Under the pieces are notes generated by a model that had not been told where the DNA came from, ran no database searches, and worked only from the letters and a program-made list of their open reading frames with translations. A stretch of DNA of 64,000 nucleotides from assembly GCF_014655715.1 (NCBI RefSeq), contig NZ_BNBM01000010.1, positions 100,800 to 164,799 of the forward strand, written 5' to 3'. The translations under genes were made by a program, and so were the position numbers. The stretch comes from Streptomyces lanatus. Its GTDB lineage: Bacteria; Actinomycetota; Actinomycetes; Streptomycetales; Streptomycetaceae. Position 1 is the first letter of the stretch. Each line of letters starts with the position of its first letter. Of the stretch, positions 55,830 to 63,215 are shown in pieces.

Positions 55830-56156
55830 GTGAGCATCCACGACATCATCGAGGGCAAGAAGCAGTGGCGGGCACACAAGGCCCGGGTCAAGGCACTCCC
55901 GCCGGACTACCAGATCGTCTACAAGGAGATGCAGAGGTACCTGTTCAAGGTCGGACCGATCGACCTGCCCGACGGCCCACTGCTCCCCGGCATCGTCGAC
56001 TTCTTCGAGGAGGGAGCCGCCACGGGCAAGGGCGTCCTGGAACTCATCGGCAGCGACGTCGCCGCGTTCTGCGACGGCCTGATCAAGGACTCTCCCACCT
56101 ACGCGGACGTCTACCAGGAATCCATCAGCGGGGAACCCGGCACGGCCGAGAATTGA
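55830..56156 (+). CDS. DUF1048 domain protein, second copy
   Basis: A 108-aa protein: IEGKKQWRAHKARVKALPPD, YQIVYKEMQRYLFKVGPIDL and GKGVLELIGSDVAAFCDGLI, again DUF1048. It is the paralogue of the preceding gene and starts (GTG 55830) one base after its stop. A strong hairpin follows at 56164. Confidence 0.87.
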   Translation: MSIHDIIEGKKQWRAHKARVKALPPDYQIVYKEMQRYLFKVGPIDLPDGPLLPGIVDFFEEGAATGKGVLELIGSDVAAFCDGLIKDSPTYADVYQESISGEPGTAEN

Positions 56157-56163
56157 CACACCG

Positions 56164-56199
56164 CGGGCCCCGCACCGAAGGAAACCGGTGCGGGGCCCG
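56164..56199. terminator. strong bidirectional terminator between DUF1048 and mdh
   Basis: CGGGCCCCGCACCG (56164-56177) pairs perfectly with CGGTGCGGGGCCCG (56186-56199), a 14-base stem with an eight-base loop. It lies between the converging DUF1048 and mdh genes and should stop both. Confidence 0.9.
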
Positions 56200-56228
56200 T
56201 CGCTGACGTACGTGCTGTGGGCGCCGGC

Positions 56229-57218
56229 TCAGATGAGGCCGAGCGAGCGCACCGCCTCGCGCTCCTCTTCGAGCTCCTTGACGGAGGCGTCGATACGGGC
56301 ACGGGAGAACTCGTTGATGTCGAGCCCCTGGACGATCTCGTACTGGCCGTCCTTGGTGGTGACGGGGAAGGAGGAGATGAGCCCCTCGGGAACCCCGTAC
56401 GACCCGTCGGACGGAATGCCCATGGACACCCAGTCACCATCGGCGGTGCCGTTGACCCAGGTGTGGACGTGGTCGATGGCGGCGTTGGCGGCGGAGGCCG
56501 CGGAGGAGGCGCCGCGGGCCTCGATGATCGCCGCGCCGCGCTTGGCGACGGTCGGGATGAAGTCCTCGGCGAGCCACTTCTCGTCGTTGACGACCTCGGC
56601 GGCGTTCTTGCCGGCGACGGTGGCGTGGAAGATGTCCGGGTACTGGGTGGCGGAGTGGTTGCCCCAGATGGTCAGCCGCTTGATGTCGGCGACGGCCGAC
56701 CCGGTCTTCTTCGCGAGCTGGGTCAGCGCGCGGTTGTGGTCGAGGCGGGTCATCGCGGTGAAGCGCGCGGCCGGTACGTCGGGCGCGGCGGCCTGGGCGA
56801 TGAGGGCGTTGGTATTGGCCGGGTTGCCGACGACGAGGACCTTGATGTCGTCGGCGGCGTGGGCGTTGATGGCCTGGCCCTGCGGCTTGAAGATGCCGCC
56901 GTTGGCCTCCAGGAGGTCACCGCGCTCCATGCCCTTGGTACGGGGGCGGGCGCCGACGAGCAGCGCGACGTTGGCACCGTCGAAGGCGACGTTCGGGTCA
57001 TCGGAGATGTCGATGCCCTGGAGCAGCGGGAACGCGCAGTCGTCCAGCTCCATGGCCGTACCCTCGGCGGCCTTCAGCGCCGGCGTGATCTCCAGGAGAC
57101 GCAGCTTGACCGGCACGTCCGCGCCGAGCAGCTGGCCGGAGGCGATGCGGAAGAGCAGGGCGTAACCGATCTGGCCGGCCGCGCCGGTGACGGTGACGTT
57201 CACGGGAGTGCGGGTCAT
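56229..57218 (-). CDS. mdh: malate dehydrogenase
   Basis: A 329-aa NAD-dependent malate dehydrogenase of the cytosolic-type group used by actinobacteria. The dinucleotide loop TGAAGQIGYALLFRIA is near residue 11-26; MTRLDHNRA and the catalytic histidine in IWGNHSATQYPD follow. It interconverts malate and oxaloacetate in the TCA cycle. The ATG at 57218 begins TRTPVNVTVTGAAGQIG, the family start. The 442-base region upstream has alternating AGAGATC half-sites. Confidence 0.97.
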   Translation of the reverse strand: MTRTPVNVTVTGAAGQIGYALLFRIASGQLLGADVPVKLRLLEITPALKAAEGTAMELDDCAFPLLQGIDISDDPNVAFDGANVALLVGARPRTKGMERGDLLEANGGIFKPQGQAINAHAADDIKVLVVGNPANTNALIAQAAAPDVPAARFTAMTRLDHNRALTQLAKKTGSAVADIKRLTIWGNHSATQYPDIFHATVAGKNAAEVVNDEKWLAEDFIPTVAKRGAAIIEARGASSAASAANAAIDHVHTWVNGTADGDWVSMGIPSDGSYGVPEGLISSFPVTTKDGQYEIVQGLDINEFSRARIDASVKELEEEREAVRSLGLI

Positions 57219-57624
57219 GGCGTTCTCCGTATGACAGCTGGCGGTGGGGCGTTCGATGCCCCCGGGGTGCGGGACCTAGGCCCTGTCAGCCTAGAGATGA
57301 TCGATCTCTTGGCGTCGAGAGATCCACCGGTCAGGCTATCGCGCATCCGGGATCTCGCACGGCCAGCCCCCCTGTGGCCCACCCCACAGCCCTCAAAAGG
57401 GGCGGCCGCCCGGTCCGGGAGAGGGGAACTGGGCGGCCGCCGGGTGGGGGTACCGATGCCGGACTCCCGTGGGGGTACGGTGCGCGTGCCCACTTTGGGG
57501 CGCCCCATGCCTACGGCCCGAATTTCTTTCGACGACCGGTCGCTCCTCAACACCGGCCCGCAATCTCTCGGCCCGTCCGGCGCTCGGGTCCATGCTTCTC
57601 CTCGCCCCCGCGAGGAAACCGGGG
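57219..57624. promoter_or_regulatory. mdh upstream region with alternating AGAGATC half-sites
   Basis: No gene. Three half-sites alternate in direction: AGAGAT (57293-57298), GATCTCT (57303-57309) and AGAGATC (57318-57324); the last two form a perfect seven-base inverted repeat around eight bases. They lie 75-106 bases before the mdh start and look like an operator. The rest (57330-57620) shows nothing clear. Confidence 0.6.
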
Positions 57625-57651
57625 GGCCGAGGGGGCGTCACCCCCTCGGCC
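57625..57651. terminator. terminator after the XRE-DUF2690 gene
   Basis: GGCCGAGGGGG (57625-57635) pairs perfectly with CCCCCTCGGCC (57641-57651) around a five-base loop, ten bases past the stop of the minus-strand gene. Confidence 0.85.
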
Positions 57652-57660
57652 ACCGTCGGC

Positions 57661-58971
57661 CTACTTCGTGCACCCCTCCACACCCGTACCCAGCGTCGCG
57701 CACGCGACGGCATCGCCCGCGTCCTTCACGGCCACCATCGGCGTGTAGGCGATGGTGTCACCGGCCGCGGTGATCGACCCGGACTCCTTGGTCTTCCCGA
57801 CCGTCACGACGACCTCGTCCCCCTGCGCGGCCTGCGTGACACGCCCCCACGCGGCCCCACAGGTCTCGCTGTACCGCACCTCGACCACCGCGGTACCGAC
57901 GGTCGCGGTCGCGGCAGTCGTCACGAGGTCACCACTGCACCCCATGGCCTCCGCGTCCTTGCCGGTGCAGGAGTCACCGCTGCACTTCACACCGGGCGGC
58001 AGATCGGTGTCGGCGGACGCGGTCGGCGAGGGCGACTTGACGGCGTCCTCGCCCTTCTTGCCGTTACCGCGATCGGTGAGGAAGAACACCGCCGCGATGA
58101 CGACGAGCACACCGACGACCCCCGCGAGGAACATCGTCAGCCGCCGCTTCCCACCGCCACCACCGACACCGGCACCCGGCCGACCCCCCTGCGGAGGCTC
58201 CCCGTACGGATTCGGCGTCCCGGGCGACCACGTCGCCCCCGACTGCGCCCCGGAAGGCGCGGAAACACCGGACGCACCAGACGCACCGGACGCACGCGCA
58301 ACCCCACCAGGCGGCGTACCTCCCGTCCGCCCCGCCGACTGCGAAGGCCCCCGATACCCGGCCAGCCCCCACGAGTTGCCCTCGGCCGCCCCACTGTCCC
58401 GCACATCACCCGCACCGGCACCGACCCCCCGCACCGGAGCGTCCTGCACCGAGTCCCGTACCTCGGGCGCAGTCGGCTGGACCGGCACAGACGGCGGCAC
58501 GGTCGGTGCCACACCCGCCGGCCCCGCGACACCGGGCGTCGGCGCCGCCGTGGCGCTTCCGCCGCGCCGCGAGGACTTGCCCGCCTTCGCACCGTTCGCG
58601 CCGTTCCCCTTGGCATTGGCCGGCGGCGCGCCGAACTCGCTCAGGGCCGCGCGGGCCTGCGAGATCCGGATCGCCTCCATGGTCATGTCGTGGCGCATCT
58701 CCGAACGGCTCCAGGCACGTTCGGCGAGCTCCCACATGGTCGTCAGGTGGACCGGATTGGTGCCCGTGACCTCCGCGAGCGCGACGATCGCACCCTTGGG
58801 CGCGAGCAGCCGCCCGTTCAGATACCGCTCCCAGGACGTCTTGCTGTATCCCGTGCGGTCGGCCAGCGCCGCGACGCTCAGGCCGCTGCGGTCCACGAGC
58901 CGACGCAACTGGCTCGCGAACTCCCTGACCTGCGGATCGAGTTCATCCGGCAAGGCCCTCCAACGAGGCAT
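57661..58971 (-). CDS. XRE-type helix-turn-helix membrane protein with DUF2690-like outer domain
   Basis: A 436-aa protein. N-terminal XRE helix-turn-helix (about 15-75: LRRLVDRSGLSVAALADRTG, YSKTSWERYLNG), a long low-complexity Ala/Gly/Pro/Ser linker, one membrane span (about 283-305, LTMFLAGVVGVLVVIAAVFF) and an outer domain with four or more cysteines (VKCSGDSCTGKDAEAMGCSG) that fits DUF2690. DNA-binding domain inside, cysteine domain outside: a one-component transmembrane regulator is likely, with possible disulfide sensing. A shorter paralogue follows on the same strand upstream. Confidence 0.85.
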   Translation of the reverse strand: MPRWRALPDELDPQVREFASQLRRLVDRSGLSVAALADRTGYSKTSWERYLNGRLLAPKGAIVALAEVTGTNPVHLTTMWELAERAWSRSEMRHDMTMEAIRISQARAALSEFGAPPANAKGNGANGAKAGKSSRRGGSATAAPTPGVAGPAGVAPTVPPSVPVQPTAPEVRDSVQDAPVRGVGAGAGDVRDSGAAEGNSWGLAGYRGPSQSAGRTGGTPPGGVARASGASGASGVSAPSGAQSGATWSPGTPNPYGEPPQGGRPGAGVGGGGGKRRLTMFLAGVVGVLVVIAAVFFLTDRGNGKKGEDAVKSPSPTASADTDLPPGVKCSGDSCTGKDAEAMGCSGDLVTTAATATVGTAVVEVRYSETCGAAWGRVTQAAQGDEVVVTVGKTKESGSITAAGDTIAYTPMVAVKDAGDAVACATLGTGVEGCTK

Positions 58972-59358
58972 TGCTTCCCCCCTCTTCCCCCCGGTTGGTG
59001 CTGGTGTTTCTCGCGTTCCCCGCGCGTGGTGCCCTCTGCCGAGTCCCCGATGTGGCTACCCACAGGGATGCGCCACATAAGGATCTCAGTTCCCGGGGTG
59101 GGGGCGCACGGGAGCATCGAGGCCGCGTCCAGTGTTCCACCAGCTTCCCTCCACAGCCGACACAACCCTGGCAGTAAGCCCTTACAGAAAAGCGGGACGC
59201 CCCGGACGCCCCGATCGACCACGCTAGCCCGCTTACCGAATGACTTCCTTGCAATTCCGCGAACTTGTCAACACATCGACACACAGAACGCACATAGAAC
59301 GAAACTCAGATCACACACACCGCATTCGGGCGACTCGGACACTTCCTCCCCGTCGCGC
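58972..59358. promoter_or_regulatory. intergenic region between two XRE membrane regulator genes
   Basis: No gene seen. More AT-rich than its surroundings. A minus-strand TTGACA at 59271-59266 is a good -35 hexamer but no fitting -10 was found. It should hold the promoter of the XRE-DUF2690 gene. Confidence 0.4.
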
Positions 59359-59856
59359 TCAACCCAGCACAACGGCCCCGATCACCACGGCCACCGCCAG
59401 TACGGTGGCCAGCGCCACGGCGACGACCAGCAACCGCCCCGTGGACGGCCCGGACTTCCCGGGCGGCGCGTCCCACCAGGGCAACGTCGGATCGTCCTCG
59501 TACTCGTCACCGACGACCTCGGCCTCGGCCTCGGACGGCCCCGACCCCGACCCACTCCCGGAGCCCGACCCCGCCACCGCCTTCGGCCACACCCCCACCG
59601 CCAGTTCCCACCGCACCCCGAACCGCTCGGCCTCCTCCTTCTCGACCTCCGCGACCCGGCACAGGGCGATGACCGCCTGCCGGGGCGGGGGCTGGGTGGC
59701 GTTGAGGTACCGCTGCCAGGAGGACTTGCTGTACGCGGTGCGCGCCCCCAGGGAGACCAGGCTCAGGCCCGTACGGTCCTTGAGCTGCCGCAACTGCTCC
59801 ACGAAGTGCCGCACCTCCGGCGGCAGATCGTCGGGCAGTGGCTGCCACGCACTCAT
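59359..59856 (-). CDS. XRE-type helix-turn-helix protein with C-terminal membrane span
   Basis: A 165-aa paralogue of the XRE-DUF2690 protein. The N-terminus (LPPEVRHFVEQLRQLKDRTG, TAYSKSSWQRYLNATQPPPR) aligns well with it; a Gly/Ser repeat (GSGSGSGSGSG) and an acidic region follow, then a terminal membrane span (about 144-164). It has no outer domain, so it may act as a membrane-tethered DNA-binding partner of the longer protein. ATG 59856 is preceded by GGAGGTGAG. Confidence 0.83.
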   Translation of the reverse strand: MSAWQPLPDDLPPEVRHFVEQLRQLKDRTGLSLVSLGARTAYSKSSWQRYLNATQPPPRQAVIALCRVAEVEKEEAERFGVRWELAVGVWPKAVAGSGSGSGSGSGPSEAEAEVVGDEYEDDPTLPWWDAPPGKSGPSTGRLLVVAVALATVLAVAVVIGAVVLG

Positions 59857-60010
59857 CGCTCACCTCCGAACCGAACCCGATCGGGTGACGACCTGACGGG
59901 GCGCGTTGGTTCCCCGACGGACGGGACGTAGCGGAACGGTCACTTCCGTGCCACAGCGCACGGACAGCCGTTGAAGGGTGCCTTCGGCGTGCCCGAGGCT
60001 TGACGCGGGC

Positions 60011-60048
60011 GGCGGTCCGTCCTTCCTCGGGGGAGAGGACGGCCCGCC
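60011..60048. terminator. hairpin after the DUF3017 gene
   Basis: GGCGGTCCGTCC (60011-60022) pairs with GGACGGCCCGCC (60037-60048), one mismatch, around a 14-base loop, 16 bases past the DUF3017 stop on the minus strand. Confidence 0.65.
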
Positions 60049-60064
60049 GTCATGCCGTGTACGA

Positions 60065-60547
60065 CTAGTTCTCCACCGTGAAGTGCAGCGCGTCCTTCAG
60101 GAACGGCACCTGCAGCCACGGCTTCGGCTGTGCCATCAGCGCCAGCAGCACGATCGTGAGGCCCAGCACGCCGTACGTCACGATGTCGGTGAAGCGGGAG
60201 CGCACCGCGAGCATGCCGACGCTCGGCCGCATCCAGCGCATCACCGCACCGGCCAGCAGGGCACCGCCGATGAACAGGGTGCCGACGCGGAACTCGTCGA
60301 GCGCGGTGATCAGCAGCCCGACCCCGACCAGCCCGAGGACCACGAGAACCGGCCACTGCCGGGCGGGCGCCGGAAGGTCGCCGGACGCCGCGCGGCCGCC
60401 GCCCTCGGGGCGGGCCGTGTCCCGGGTGAACAGCGGGAAGCGGCGGGTGGTGCGCCGGGGCACCCCCTCCGAGTCCGGCGCGCTCACCGGATCCCGGACC
60501 TCCATCTCGTCCCTCTCGCCCTGCTCGTCCTTCTCCTCAGCCGACAC
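60065..60547 (-). CDS. DUF3017 membrane protein
   Basis: A 160-aa protein with an acidic N-terminal region and three membrane spans (PVLVVLGLVGVGLLI, LFIGGALLAGAVM, DIVTYGVLGLTIVLLALMA), matching DUF3017, found beside folD in actinobacteria. Function unknown. GTG 60547 is chosen because GAGGGGAG precedes it; GTG 60568 overlaps folD and is also possible (the two starts lie in a GTGTCGGCTGAGG duplication). Confidence 0.85.
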   Translation of the reverse strand: MSAEEKDEQGERDEMEVRDPVSAPDSEGVPRRTTRRFPLFTRDTARPEGGGRAASGDLPAPARQWPVLVVLGLVGVGLLITALDEFRVGTLFIGGALLAGAVMRWMRPSVGMLAVRSRFTDIVTYGVLGLTIVLLALMAQPKPWLQVPFLKDALHFTVEN

Positions 60548-60557
60548 GGCGCTCCCC

Positions 60558-61412
60558 TCAGCCGACACTGCGCTCCGCCGCCTCGACCACGTTGACCAGC
60601 AGCTGCGCCCGGGTCATCGGGCCCACGCCGCCGGGGTTCGGGGAGATGAAGCCGGCCACCTCGGCGACGCCGGGGTGGACGTCGCCCACGATCTTGCCGT
60701 CGGCGCCGCGCGAGACACCGACGTCGAGGACGGCGGCGCCCGGCTTCACGTCCTCGGGGCGGACCAGATGGGCGGAGCCCGCGGCGGCGACGATGATGTC
60801 GGCGCGGCGCAGATGCGAGGCGAGGTCGCGGGTGCCGGTGTGGCACTGCGTGACCGTCGCGTTCTCGCTGCGCCGGGTCAGCAGCAGCGGCATCGGCCGG
60901 CCGATGGTGACACCGCGGCCGACGACGACGACCTCGGCGCCCTTGATCTCGACGCCGTAGCGGCGGAGCAGGGTGAGGACGCCGTTGGGGGTGCAGGGCA
61001 GCGGGGCGGGCTCGTTGAGCACCAGCCGCCCGAGGTTCATCGGGTGCAGGCCGTCCGCGTCCTTGTCCGGGTCCATCAGTTCCAGGATGCGGTTCTCGTC
61101 GATGCCCTTGGGCAGCGGCAGCTGGACGATGTAGCCGGTGCAGGCCGGGTCGGCGTTCAGCTCGCGGACGACGGCCTCGATCTCCTCCTGGGTCGCGGTG
61201 GCGGGCAGTTCGCGCTGGATGGAGGCGATGCCCACCTGGGCGCAGTCGCGGTGCTTGCCGGCGACGTACTTCTGGCTGCCGGGGTCGTCCCCGACGAGGA
61301 CGGTGCCGAGGCCGGGCGTGACGCCCTTCTCCTTCAGGGCCGCCACGCGGGCGGTCAGGTCGGACTTGATCGCGGCTGCGGTGGCCTTGCCATCGAGAAT
61401 CTGGGCGGTCAT
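60558..61412 (-). CDS. folD: bifunctional methylene-THF dehydrogenase/methenyl-THF cyclohydrolase
   Basis: A 284-aa enzyme of one-carbon metabolism that oxidises 5,10-methylene-THF with NADP and opens the methenyl ring. Blocks: GLGTVLVGDDPGSQKYVAGK with the catalytic lysine, GYIVQLPLPKGID, LVLNEPAPLPCTPNGVLTLL and VVVVGRGVTIGRPMPLLLTR. ATG 61412 is the family start (TAQILDGKATAAAIK); the GGGGA site precedes it. The gene overlaps or nearly touches the DUF3017 gene downstream and is co-transcribed with it. Confidence 0.97.
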   Translation of the reverse strand: MTAQILDGKATAAAIKSDLTARVAALKEKGVTPGLGTVLVGDDPGSQKYVAGKHRDCAQVGIASIQRELPATATQEEIEAVVRELNADPACTGYIVQLPLPKGIDENRILELMDPDKDADGLHPMNLGRLVLNEPAPLPCTPNGVLTLLRRYGVEIKGAEVVVVGRGVTIGRPMPLLLTRRSENATVTQCHTGTRDLASHLRRADIIVAAAGSAHLVRPEDVKPGAAVLDVGVSRGADGKIVGDVHPGVAEVAGFISPNPGGVGPMTRAQLLVNVVEAAERSVG

Positions 61413-61678
61413 GGTCCCCATCTTCCTGGATGACGCCCTCACGGTTCCAATCCGGGTCCACAACTGCCGCCCCCTCCCCATCTCCGCCCGTATCCGACCA
61501 TGATCAGGGATGTTGCACTTGCACAACACATAGGGAATGCGGCTGGACAAGTAAGAGCCGATTAAAGAACCATGTGACGGCAGTGCCGCGGGCAGTACCG
61601 GGGGGACAACCGCATCAGTCAATCTCCTCCGCACCGTGCCGCGCGTCCCCGCACTCGGACAACGGAGGAAAGACCGCC
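61413..61678. promoter_or_regulatory. divergent folD/membrane-protein intergenic region
   Basis: No gene seen. Contains an AT-rich stretch near 61500-61575 likely to hold promoters for both genes. No riboswitch recognised. Confidence 0.35.
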
Positions 61679-62305
61679 ATGAGTTTCGGCGACCCGAACA
61701 ACCCCTACGGCCCCCCTCCCCAGGGCCAGCCCGGCTACCCGCCCCAGCAGCCGCCCGGCCAGCCCGGTTACGGCTACCCGCAGGGCGCCCCGCAGCAGCC
61801 TCCGGGCCAGCCCGGCTACAGCTACCCGCAGGGCCAGCCCGCCTACCCCGGTTACCCGGGCGGCAACATGATGCCGATGCAGATGCCCGGCCTGATGAAG
61901 ACCGCTCGCGTCTTCCTCTTCATCCTCGCCGGCTTCCAGATCCTGGGCGGCCTCATCGCCGGTATCGCCATCGGCGCCCTCCAGGACGCGTCCAACGGCA
62001 TCGGTTCCGGTGACGACACCGGCACCCTGGCCGGTATCGGCTTCCTGGTCGCGGGTCTCTTCCTGGCCCTGGGCGCGCTGTCGATCTTCCTGGGCGTGAA
62101 GTTCAAGAACGGCGGCAGCGGCATCCGCATCACGACGATCGTGTACGCGTCGCTGATGATCCTCGGCGGCATCGTGAACATGGTGAACGGCGCCAACGGC
62201 TCGGCCACCTTCGGCGGTCTGATCTCCCTCGCCATCGCCGGCATCATCCTCGCCTCGATGGTGAACGGCGCGGCGTCCGCCTGGTTCAACCGCCCGCGCT
62301 ACTGA
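61679..62305 (+). CDS. Pro/Gly/Tyr-rich four-TM membrane protein
   Basis: A 208-aa protein. The N-terminal 60 residues repeat QPGYPPQQPPG-type units (four similar copies of GQPGY), a low-complexity cytosolic domain. Four membrane spans follow (about 80-98, 113-137, 144-166 and 178-198). This plan is common in Streptomyces membrane proteins of unknown role; repeats of this type often mediate assembly or septum-linked interactions. GGAGGAAAG precedes the ATG at 61679. It is divergent from folD. Confidence 0.8.
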   Translation: MSFGDPNNPYGPPPQGQPGYPPQQPPGQPGYGYPQGAPQQPPGQPGYSYPQGQPAYPGYPGGNMMPMQMPGLMKTARVFLFILAGFQILGGLIAGIAIGALQDASNGIGSGDDTGTLAGIGFLVAGLFLALGALSIFLGVKFKNGGSGIRITTIVYASLMILGGIVNMVNGANGSATFGGLISLAIAGIILASMVNGAASAWFNRPRY

Positions 62306-62456
62306 CGCACGCCTGACCCTCAGGGGTACGCGCAGTCAGGGTTCGGTTCACGCCAATAACAGCCGAGGGCCGTGTCTCACCTGTTCGAGGGGGGCACGGC
62401 CCGGCTGCGTCGCCCTACTCTGACGTGGGTAGCCGTCAGGCACGGGGAGACGCACC

Positions 62457-63215
62457 TTGTACAGCATCATCGTGGTACCTCCGCCGACCACGGAGGACGA
62501 GAACCAGCCCAACCAGCCCGTCCAGCACCGGCTCGCGCCGGGCGAGCGGCTGGGCTTCGGGCGATCCGTTTCCGACAACGACCTCGCGATCGTGCACGAC
62601 GGGGTGTCCCGCAGAGCCGGTGAGATCACCGCGCAGGGCGCCTTCTGGATATTGAGCAACCTCAGCCGGGAGCAGACGTACGTCGTCGAGAACCCGGAGG
62701 GGGCGGGCGAGCACATCAAGGTGGGGCCGGGGCGGCTGGACGCGCCGATCCCGTTCGAGTTCTCGCGGATCGTGCTGCCCGCGGCCGGCGATCTGCTGGC
62801 GATCGAGGTGTGGGCGCCGCGCCATGACTACCTCAGTTCCGAGGGGGGCCTGGACGGGGCGACCACCGCGCCGGCCTTCTCGGTGGACCGTACGAAGCGG
62901 TACTTCGCGGTCCTCGCCGCGCTGTGCGAGCCCCGGCTGCGCGGTGAGCCGCACGCCGCACTGCCGACCGTCGACCAGGTCGTGGACCGGCTGCGCCCCA
63001 ACTGGCCCGCCGCCTCGCGCACTTCGGTGCAGTGGAACATCGACTACCTCGCCGTGAAGCTGCGCCTCAAGCCCGGCCCTGAGACGGCCGACACCGGCCC
63101 GCGCCTGAACGGCAAGAAGGAGTCGCTGGTGTCGCTGGCGCTGCGGTTCGATCTCGTACGGGAGGACGATCTGTTCGTGCTCCGGGAGTCGGCCCCCGGC
63201 CGGGTGACCCGGTGA
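62457..63215 (+). CDS. FHA-domain-like protein preceding a Ser/Thr kinase gene
   Basis: A 252-aa protein. After a short start comes HRLAPGERLGFGRSVSDNDL (24-43), AIVHDGVSRRAGEI and FWILSNLS, which is the FHA beta-sandwich pattern (GRs..., SR.HA) that binds phospho-threonine. The C-terminal half is helical with LRPNWPAASRTSVQWNID, like transcription- or kinase-associated adaptors. A TTG at 62457 with GGGGAGA nearby is the best start. The kinase gene follows in a GTGA overlap, so it probably reads the kinase's phosphorylation. Confidence 0.75.
   Translation: MYSIIVVPPPTTEDENQPNQPVQHRLAPGERLGFGRSVSDNDLAIVHDGVSRRAGEITAQGAFWILSNLSREQTYVVENPEGAGEHIKVGPGRLDAPIPFEFSRIVLPAAGDLLAIEVWAPRHDYLSSEGGLDGATTAPAFSVDRTKRYFAVLAALCEPRLRGEPHAALPTVDQVVDRLRPNWPAASRTSVQWNIDYLAVKLRLKPGPETADTGPRLNGKKESLVSLALRFDLVREDDLFVLRESAPGRVTR

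Noticed and set aside
57330..57620. Short plus-strand frames upstream of mdh
   Set aside because: They are Arg/Pro/Gly-rich without a ribosome site or domain; probably non-coding.
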